NCBI GenBank assembly: GCA_016704895.1 | Contig: JADIZG010000049.1 | Span: 1-11,919 of the forward strand | Source of the DNA: Betaproteobacteria bacterium | GTDB taxonomy: Bacteria; Pseudomonadota; Gammaproteobacteria; Burkholderiales; Casimicrobiaceae | Reading direction: 5' to 3' | DNA: 11,919 nt | In this document: piece after piece, positions 7,526-11,919 of the stretch | How the letters are laid out: the number at the start of each line of letters is the position of its first letter | How positions within the stretch are numbered: position 1 is the stretch's first letter | Translations under genes and position numbers: made by a program | Notes under the pieces: generated by a model | The model's database searches: none | Told to the model about the DNA's origin: nothing | What the model saw: only the letters and a program-made list of their open reading frames with translations

Positions 7526-8559
7526 GGGAGAGCCTCCCCCAGGCTTGCCGCTGACGGTGCGGCGATCATCCGCCGCGCCGCGCCTTCGCGCGGCCTCCCT
7601 TGCGAGCCGCCTCCGCCTCCGACGGCTCCTCGGGGCGCGGGGCAGCGGGGACGGCCCGGCGGGCGCGACGGCACGGCGGCGCTCACCTCCCCAGCTGCGA
7701 CGGTGCGGTCGACGCCGCGCCTCGCGCCCTCATGCGCGCGCCTCGCCCGGGCGCGGGGCGCTCGGCGCGCGTGACCGCTGCGACGCAGCGGCGCGCACCG
7801 GATGCGCGCGCATCGCCGGCTCCGCTGCGGGTGACCTGGGCGGCCCGGCGGATAGGTGCCGTCGAGGCCCGACGTGACCAGGCGGTCGCCGACGCGGATG
7901 TCCGCCGACGGCGGCGTGAACCTGAGCTCGGGCGCGCGACCGGTGCCCGCGCCGTAGAGCACGCTGCGCACGCCGCTGCGCTCGACCTTGACCGGCACCG
8001 CGTGGTCCTTGTCGGTGACGAGCGTGACCTCCGACATCGTGGGATGGACGCGCGTGAGCTGCCCGACGACCCCGTGCTCGTCGATCACCGCGCTGCCGGG
8101 CACGAGACCCGCCTCGCGCCCCCGGCTCACGAACACCTTCTGCGCGAACGGGTCGCGGCCGGTGTAGAGCACCTGCACGACCGTCGAGCCTTCCGCATGG
8201 GTGGCCTTGAGGTCGACGAGCGCCTTCAGCCGAGCGTTCTCGTCGCGCGCGGGCACGTAGCCCTGCGCGGCGGGCGACTGCGCGATCAGCTCGGACCTGA
8301 GGCGCTCGTTCTCGCGCTCGAGGTCGCGCTTCGACGCGAAGTAGGCGGCGACGCTGTCCAGCGCCTCGCCGGGAACGCGCACCAGACGCTGCAGCGGGAA
8401 CAGGATCGCGCCGGCCGCCTGGCGCACGTCCTCGAGGTAGCGGAAGCGCGCGTCGACGAACAGCAGCACGATCGACGCGAGGCCGAAGAACGTGACGCGC
8501 GCAAGCGCGGAAGGGCCGCGGCGGAAGAACGGCGGCGGTTCGGCGGGAATCGGGCGCAT
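7522..8559 (-). CDS. mreC: MreC, cell-shape scaffold protein, with an aberrant C-terminus
   Basis: The 345-residue frame is a convincing MreC only up to residue 239 (codon at 7843-7845). It has a short cytoplasmic N-terminus (PPPFFRRGPSALARV), one membrane span at about 21-36, a coiled coil at about 75-95 (KRDLERENERLRSEL), and the periplasmic beta-barrel domain (VVQVLYTGRDPFAQKVFVSRG, AVIDEHGVVGQ, SEVTLVTD, FTPPSADIRVGDRLVTSGLDGTYPPG). MreC forms the periplasmic scaffold that activates PBP2/RodA. After GTYPPG the family expects a strand like LPVxxVxxVxRD followed by FARIxCxP and LLVL; here the frame gives about 106 Arg/Pro/Gly-rich residues. Another frame ends in EEPSEAEAARKGGRAKARRGG and a TGA at 7566-7568, which looks more like a genuine basic MreC tail. 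Indels or a replaced segment are therefore likely between about 7683 and 7842. No Shine-Dalgarno precedes the ATG; a palindromic repeat ends 5 bases upstream. The usual length is about 280-320. Confidence 0.88.
   Translation of the reverse strand: MRPIPAEPPPFFRRGPSALARVTFFGLASIVLLFVDARFRYLEDVRQAAGAILFPLQRLVRVPGEALDSVAAYFASKRDLERENERLRSELIAQSPAAQGYVPARDENARLKALVDLKATHAEGSTVVQVLYTGRDPFAQKVFVSRGREAGLVPGSAVIDEHGVVGQLTRVHPTMSEVTLVTDKDHAVPVKVERSGVRSVLYGAGTGRAPELRFTPPSADIRVGDRLVTSGLDGTYPPGRPGHPQRSRRCARIRCAPLRRSGHARRAPRARARRAHEGARRGVDRTVAAGEVSAAVPSRPPGRPRCPAPRGAVGGGGGSQGRPREGAARRMIAAPSAASLGEALP
7531..7545 (-). promoter_or_regulatory. Hairpin holding the mreD ribosome binding site
   Basis: In the transcript AGCCU-GGGGG-AGGCU can fold into a perfect 5-bp stem with a GGGGG loop. 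The mreD Shine-Dalgarno occupies the loop plus the 3' arm, 5 bases before the AUG. A ribosome finishing mreC would melt it, so the hairpin could make mreD translation depend on mreC translation. The fold is seen; the control role is inference. Confidence 0.4.
7775..7814. repeat. Pair of GC-rich palindromes inside the 3' part of mreC
   Basis: Two perfect palindromes lie 9 bases apart: CCGCTGCG-A-CGCAGCGG at 7775-7791 and GATGCGCGCGCATC at 7801-7814. The flanks repeat related words (gtgaccgctgcg before, ccgctgcgggtgacc after, at about 7822-7836), so the block is roughly symmetrical and REP-like. It falls exactly where MreC homology ends. It may be an inserted intergenic-type repeat or simply the outcome of extreme GC content. 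Confidence 0.45.
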
Positions 8560-8563
8560 CGAA

Positions 8564-8642
8564 TGGGGTCAGACCCGACTTACGGGCGCCCGGCTGCGGC
8601 TCGACTTTCATGGGCCGTCCGCGTAAGTCGAGTCTGACCCTA
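8564..8642. repeat. Palindromic repeat element with GGGTCAGAC ends between mreB and mreC
   Basis: The arms at 8566-8584 and 8622-8640 are 19 bases, inverted, with one mismatch; each begins GGGTCAGAC and ends CGACTTACG. They are separated by 37 bases of unrelated GC-rich sequence. One further T-A pair (8564/8642) lies outside after a mismatch. The element fills nearly all of the 87-base gap between the mreB stop and the mreC start. GGGTCAGAC-type palindromes resemble, from memory, dispersed repeats found near REP-associated tyrosine transposases in proteobacteria. It has no coding capacity, so it would be moved in trans. In RNA it would form a long stem that could pause or end transcription between mreB and mreC, which would favour mreB mRNA. 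Confidence 0.75.
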
Positions 8643-8646
8643 CTTT

Positions 8647-9690
8647 TCAATCCGACGTGAAGATCGTCTGCAGCTTGTCCATGTTCTCGAGCGCCTTGCC
8701 GCAGCCGCGCACGACGCAGGTGAGCGGGTCCTCCGCGACGATCACCGGCAGCCCGGTCTCCTCCATCAGCAGGCGGTCGATGTCGCGCAGCAGCGCGCCG
8801 CCGCCCGTGAGCGCCATGCCGCGCTCGGCGATGTCGGCGCCGAGCTCCGGCGGCGTGCGCTCGAGCGCGCTCTTCACCGCGGACACGATGCTGTTGAGCG
8901 GATCGGTGAGGGCTTCGAGGATCTCGTTCGACGAAACCGTGAAGCTGCGCGGGATCCCCTCGGCGAGGTTGCGCCCCTTCACTTCCATCTCGCGCACTTC
9001 CGAGCCGGGGAACGCGCTGCCGATCGTCTTCTTGATCGTCTCGGCCGTCGTCTCGCCGATCAGCATCCCGTAGTTGCGGCGGATGTAGTTGACGATCGCC
9101 TCGTCGAACTTGTCGCCGCCCACGCGCACGCTGCCCGCGTACACCATGCCGCCCAGCGAGATCACGCCGACCTCGGTCGTGCCGCCGCCGATGTCGACGA
9201 CCATCGAGCCGGTCGCGTCCGAGATCGGCAGGTCGGCGCCGATCGCGGCTGCCATCGGCTCCTCGATCAGGTACACCTTCGACGCGCCGGCGCCGAATGC
9301 CGATTCGCGGATCGCGCGCCGCTCGACCTGCGTCGAGCCGCAGGGCACGCAGATGATGATGCGCGGCGAGGGCGAGAACAGCCGCGAGTCGAGCACCTTC
9401 TTGATGAACTGCTTGAGCATCTGCTCGGTGACGGTGAAGTCGGCGATGACGCCGTCCTTCATCGGACGGATCGCGGTGATGTTGCCCGGCGTGCGGCCGA
9501 GCATCTGCTTGGCCGCGAGACCGACCTCCTGGATCACCTTCTTGCCGTTGGGGCCGCCTTCCTGGCGGATCGCGACCACCGAGGGCTCGTCGAGCACGAT
9601 GCCCCGGCCGCGCACGTAGATGAGCGTGTTCGCGGTGCCGAGGTCGATCGCGAGGTCGGTGGAGAAATAGCCTTTGAAGAACTCGAACAT
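8647..9690 (-). CDS. mreB: MreB, actin-like cell-shape protein
   Basis: A 347-residue bacterial actin of standard length. It forms membrane-bound filaments that orient lateral wall synthesis and recruits the MreC/MreD/PBP2/RodA complex encoded downstream. The N-terminal MFEFFKGYFS is the amphipathic membrane-binding segment. The nucleotide site is intact: phosphate 1 in DLAIDLGTANT (12-22), the catalytic-Glu region LIEEPMAAAIGA (141-152), phosphate 2 in VVDIGGGTTEVGV (164-176) and the adenosine motif ALTGGGALLRDID (293-305). It is first in the operon, about 83 bases downstream of an AT-rich, promoter-like region. No good Shine-Dalgarno is seen before the ATG. No sign of damage. Confidence 0.98.
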   Translation of the reverse strand: MFEFFKGYFSTDLAIDLGTANTLIYVRGRGIVLDEPSVVAIRQEGGPNGKKVIQEVGLAAKQMLGRTPGNITAIRPMKDGVIADFTVTEQMLKQFIKKVLDSRLFSPSPRIIICVPCGSTQVERRAIRESAFGAGASKVYLIEEPMAAAIGADLPISDATGSMVVDIGGGTTEVGVISLGGMVYAGSVRVGGDKFDEAIVNYIRRNYGMLIGETTAETIKKTIGSAFPGSEVREMEVKGRNLAEGIPRSFTVSSNEILEALTDPLNSIVSAVKSALERTPPELGADIAERGMALTGGGALLRDIDRLLMEETGLPVIVAEDPLTCVVRGCGKALENMDKLQTIFTSD

Positions 9691-9896
9691 GAACCGGGCG
9701 ATCTTTCGCGCGGGCGCCGAGGAGCGGAGTCCCCGGGGATCCGGGGGCCGCGGCTGCCCTGATAAGCCAGCTATGATACTCTAGCCATTCGGGCTACCGC
9801 ACTGAAAACGCGCGGTTTTCCGGCGTTTTCGCACGCCGCGCCGCCCGACCCGGCCGGGGGCGTCCGGCGCTGTCCGACACCCGGCTACGCTCCCCG
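9691..9896. promoter_or_regulatory. Divergent control region of the mreBCD-mrdA-rodA and gatCAB operons
   Basis: All transcription of both operons should start in this 206-base gap. The only AT-richer stretch is about 9760-9820. On the minus strand TATCAT (complement of 9773-9778) is a candidate -10 for mreB; on the plus strand the overlapping TATGAT at 9772-9777 is a candidate -10 for gatC. Neither has a convincing -35 at 17 bases, so exact sites are uncertain. If both are used the two promoters overlap face to back and would compete. The mreB leader contains TCCCCGGGGA at 9730-9739 and further GC-rich runs. No Shine-Dalgarno is seen for gatC or mreB. Confidence 0.45.
9804..9820. repeat. Short inverted repeat in the mreB/gatC control region
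   Basis: GAAAAC-gcgcg-GTTTTC is a perfect 6-bp inverted repeat; a third GTTTTC follows at 9825-9830. Beside it TAGCC and GGCTA (9782-9786 and 9792-9796) form another small dyad. Both lie just upstream of the putative mreB -10 in the mreB reading direction and downstream of the putative gatC -10, so they could be regulator sites. No known regulator can be named. Confidence 0.35.
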
Positions 9897-10184
9897 ATGA
9901 CCCTCACGCTCGACGACGTCCGGCGCATCGCCCACCTCGCCCGCATCGACGTCGATGCGCAGGCGGTCTCCGACGTCCACGCCAAGCTCGAGGCGATCTT
10001 CGCGATGATCAACGAGCTGCAGGCCGTCGACACGGCCGGCGTCGAGCCGATGTCGCACGCGCAGGACGTCGTGCTCCCGCTGCGGGAGGACAAGGTCACC
10101 GAGACCGACCGCCACGCCGACTTCCAGCGTATCGCGCCCGCCGTCGAGGACGGGCTCTACCTCGTCCCGCGGGTCGTCGAGTGA
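9897..10184 (+). CDS. gatC: GatC, small subunit of the Asp/Glu-tRNA amidotransferase
   Basis: 95 residues, the normal GatC length. The N-terminus MTLTLDDVRRIAHLARIDV and the middle EAIFAMINELQAVDTAGVEPMSHA are classic for the family, and the C-terminus (DFQRIAPAVEDGLYLVPRVVE) matches the usual FxxxAPxxxxgyfxVPkVie ending. GatC wraps around and stabilises the GatA-GatB complex; it has no active site. Its stop overlaps the GTG start of gatA by 4 bases (GTGA), which indicates translational coupling and equal stoichiometry. No Shine-Dalgarno is obvious before its ATG. Confidence 0.97.
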   Translation: MTLTLDDVRRIAHLARIDVDAQAVSDVHAKLEAIFAMINELQAVDTAGVEPMSHAQDVVLPLREDKVTETDRHADFQRIAPAVEDGLYLVPRVVE

Positions 10185-11662
10185 CCGCCCCCCGCACCAT
10201 TGCCGGGCTCGCCGCCCGACTCGCCGCCCGCGAGCTGTCGGCCGTCGAGCTCGCGCAGGACACGCTCGACCGGATCGCCCGCCTCGACCCGGCGCTCAAC
10301 GCTTTCGTCACTGTCGACGCCGAAGGTGCGCTCGCCCAGGCGCGCGCCGCCGACGAGGCGCGCGCCCGGGGCGCGGCCGGCCCGCTCGCCGGCGTCCCGA
10401 TCGCGCACAAGGACGTGCTGATGACCGCGGGGCTGAAGACCACCTGCGGATCGCGGATGCTCGGCAACTTCGTCGCGCCCTACGACGCGCACGTCGTCGA
10501 GGGCCTCAAGCGCGCGGGCACCGTGCTCGTCGGCAAGACGAACATGGACGAGTTCGCGATGGGCTCGTCGAACGAGACCTCCGCCTTCGGCCCGGTGAAG
10601 AACCCGTGGAACCCGGCCTACGTCCCGGGCGGCAGCTCGGGCGGCTCGGCCGCGGCGGTCGCCGCGCGGCTCGTGCCCGGCGCGACCGGCACCGACACCG
10701 GCGGCTCGATCCGGCAGCCGGCCTCGCTCACCGGGATCTGCGGCCTCAAGCCCACCTACGGCATCGCGTCGCGCTACGGGCTGATCGCGTTCGCGTCGAG
10801 CCTCGACACGCCCGGCCCGTTCGCGCAGACGGCCGAGGACTGCGCGCTCTTGCTGAACGCGATGGCCGGTCACGATCCGCGCGACTCGACCTCGCTCGAC
10901 CGCCCGGTCGAGGACTACACGCGCACGCTGCGCGCAGCGGCCGGCGCGAAGCCGCTCGAGGGCCTGCGCATCGGCCTGCCGAAGGAATACTTCGGCGCGG
11001 GCAACGACCCGGAGGTCGCCTCCGCGATCGACGCCGCGCTCGCCGAGTTCCGCAGGCTCGGCGCGACGACCGTCGACGTCACGCTGCCCGCGGTCAAGCT
11101 CTCGGTGCCGGTCTACTACGTGATCGCGCCCGCCGAGGCCTCGTCGAACCTGTCGCGCTTCGACGGCGTGCGCTACGGCCACCGCGCCGCGCGCTACGAC
11201 GACCTCGCCGACATGTACCGCCGCACGCGCGCCGAAGGCTTCGGCGCCGAGGTGAAGCGCCGCATCCTCGTCGGCACCTACGTGCTGTCGCACGGCTACT
11301 ACGACGCCTACTACCTGAAGGCGCAGAAGGTGCGCCGGCTGATCGCGAACGACTTTTCGCGCGCGTGGGGCGAGTGCGACGTGATCATGGGGCCGACCGC
11401 GCCCTCGCCCGCGTTCCGGTTCGGCGACAAGGGCGACGATCCGGTGCAGATGTACCTGAACGACATCTTCACGATCGCGGCGAACCTGACCGGCGCGCCG
11501 GCGCTCTCGATGCCCTGCGGCTTCACGAAGGGCGGCCTGCCGATCGGCCTGCAGGTGCAGGGCAACTATTTCGCGGAGAGCCTGATCCTGAACGTCGCGC
11601 ACCGCTACCAGCAGGCGACCGACTGGCACGCGCGCGTGCCGCCGCTCGCCGGACAGGGCTGA
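10181..11662 (+). CDS. gatA: GatA, amidase subunit of the Asp/Glu-tRNA amidotransferase
   Basis: 493 residues, standard for GatA. It releases ammonia from glutamine, and the ammonia is channelled to GatB to amidate Glu-tRNA(Gln) or Asp-tRNA(Asn). The amidase-signature Ser-cisSer-Lys triad is complete: Lys77 in VPIAHKDVL, cis-Ser152 in PGGSSGGSAAA and nucleophile Ser176 in TDTGGSIRQPA. Each is offset by 2 from S. aureus GatA Lys79/Ser154/Ser178. Other family blocks are GKTNMDEFAMGSS (118-130) and GLKPTYG (188-194). The start is GTG at 10181, overlapping the gatC stop; no ATG near the expected N-terminus fits better. It is followed by a REP doublet before gatB. Confidence 0.98.
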   Translation: MTAPRTIAGLAARLAARELSAVELAQDTLDRIARLDPALNAFVTVDAEGALAQARAADEARARGAAGPLAGVPIAHKDVLMTAGLKTTCGSRMLGNFVAPYDAHVVEGLKRAGTVLVGKTNMDEFAMGSSNETSAFGPVKNPWNPAYVPGGSSGGSAAAVAARLVPGATGTDTGGSIRQPASLTGICGLKPTYGIASRYGLIAFASSLDTPGPFAQTAEDCALLLNAMAGHDPRDSTSLDRPVEDYTRTLRAAAGAKPLEGLRIGLPKEYFGAGNDPEVASAIDAALAEFRRLGATTVDVTLPAVKLSVPVYYVIAPAEASSNLSRFDGVRYGHRAARYDDLADMYRRTRAEGFGAEVKRRILVGTYVLSHGYYDAYYLKAQKVRRLIANDFSRAWGECDVIMGPTAPSPAFRFGDKGDDPVQMYLNDIFTIAANLTGAPALSMPCGFTKGGLPIGLQVQGNYFAESLILNVAHRYQQATDWHARVPPLAGQG

Positions 11663-11697
11663 TCGATGCGGTCCCCGCGCTCGTCATCGCGCTTTCT

Positions 11698-11768
11698 CCT
11701 GTGGGTCGGGCTTCAGCCCGACGGGGCTCGCCGTGCGAAACGCGTCGGGCTGAAGCCCGACCCACAGG
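11698..11768. repeat. REP doublet (REPIN-like) between gatA and gatB
   Basis: The perfect inverted arms are 26 bases (11698-11723 and 11743-11768), with a 19-base spacer. Each arm contains its own hairpin: GTCGGGC-TTCA-GCCCGAC in the left arm and the mirror GTCGGGC-TGAA-GCCCGAC in the right arm, each followed outward by CCCACAGG or its complement. Two REP-type hairpins in inverted orientation are the defining layout of a REPIN/BIME, mobilised in trans by RAYT transposases. No such gene is in the window. It sits in the middle of the gat operon (119 bases between gatA and gatB) and ends 2 bases before the gatB ribosome binding site. It could act as an attenuator or an mRNA-stabilising barrier. 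Confidence 0.85.
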
Positions 11769-11770
11769 GC

Positions 11771-11776
11771 AAGAGG
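11771..11776 (+). promoter_or_regulatory. Ribosome binding site of gatB
   Basis: AAGAGG lies 5 bases before the ATG at 11782. It shows that gatB keeps its own translation start despite the REP doublet immediately upstream, unlike gatA, which is coupled to gatC by overlap. Confidence 0.6.
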
Positions 11777-11781
11777 CACGC

Positions 11782-11919
11782 ATGAACTGGGAAGTCGTCA
11801 TCGGGCTGGAGACCCACGCGCAGCTGTCGACCGCGTCGAAGATCTTCTCGGGCGCGTCGACCGCGTTCGGCGCCGCGCCGAACACGCAGGCGTCCGCCGT
11901 CGACATCGCGCTGCCCGGC
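11782..11919 (+). CDS. gatB: GatB, tRNA-binding/kinase subunit of the Asp/Glu-tRNA amidotransferase (5' part only)
   Basis: The first 46 codons of gatB, running off the end of the window. MNWEVVIGLETHAQL followed by STASKIFSGAS and FGAAPNTQASAVDIALPG is the highly conserved GatB N-terminus (E-x-V-I-G-L-E-x-H-x-Q-L, then T-x-S-K-x-F-C/S). GatB phosphorylates the misacylated aminoacyl-tRNA and completes amidation with ammonia from GatA. The ATG at 11782 is preceded by AAGAGG. The rest of the protein (about 430 more residues expected) lies outside. Confidence 0.97.
   Translation, partial: MNWEVVIGLETHAQLSTASKIFSGASTAFGAAPNTQASAVDIALPG

Noticed and set aside
6896..7774. 292-residue plus-strand frame opposite mreD and the mrdA start
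   Set aside because: Low-complexity Arg/Glu-rich shadow; the minus strand carries mreD and mrdA with proper membrane segments.
7730..8650. Minus-strand 306-residue frame starting inside the mreB-mreC palindrome
   Set aside because: Its translation is low-complexity and it overlaps the well-supported N-terminal two thirds of mreC in another frame.
10157..11629. 490-residue minus-strand frame opposite gatA
   Set aside because: Antisense shadow of gatA; gatA has its complete catalytic triad and the expected length.
1..11919. CRISPR array, tRNA or rRNA genes, complete insertion sequence
   Set aside because: No regularly spaced direct repeats, no cloverleaf or rRNA-like sequence and no transposase-like frame were recognised on reading both strands.

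Overview
The window looks like the chromosome of a high-GC betaproteobacterium (Burkholderiales-like). The evidence is very G+C-rich coding sequence with strong third-position GC bias, and a rod-shape operon (mreB-mreC-mreD-mrdA-rodA) lying back to back with gatC-gatA-gatB, a gene order I associate with betaproteobacteria. The taxon is an inference; no rRNA or other marker is present.

Layout. (i) 1-3767 is a less GC-rich accessory segment. It holds a small putative exported protein on the minus strand (11-277) and, divergent to it, a very large secreted subtilisin-family (S8) protease gene (425-3767). The protease gene is broken by two single-base frameshifts, near 784 and 2004. Restored, it would encode about 1114 residues: signal peptide, propeptide, S8 catalytic domain with an intact Asp/His/Ser triad, two DUF5648-like repeats, an Ig-like domain and a C-terminal carbohydrate-binding-like module. 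(ii) A hairpin at 3767-3796 separates it from the convergent rodA. (iii) 3872-9690, minus strand, is the cell-elongation operon, transcribed mreB > mreC > mreD > mrdA (PBP2) > rodA. MreB filaments, the MreC/MreD scaffold, the PBP2 transpeptidase and the RodA glycosyltransferase together form the elongasome. (iv) 9691-9896 is a divergent control region with an AT-richer core and short inverted repeats. (v) 9897-11919, plus strand, is gatC, gatA and the start of gatB, the amidotransferase that makes Gln-tRNA(Gln) and/or Asn-tRNA(Asn).

The core genes are conventional, but the gaps between them are not. Three different palindromic sequences sit in or beside the operons. A 19-bp-arm inverted repeat carrying GGGTCAGAC separates mreB from mreC and abuts the mreC start. 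A cluster of GC-rich palindromes coincides with the point where the MreC sequence stops looking like MreC. A REP doublet with perfect 26-bp arms separates gatA from gatB. The most notable points are the corrupted or rewritten MreC C-terminus, the REP-type insertions inside essential operons, and the frameshifted multidomain protease. I saw no CRISPR array, tRNA, rRNA or complete transposase gene.
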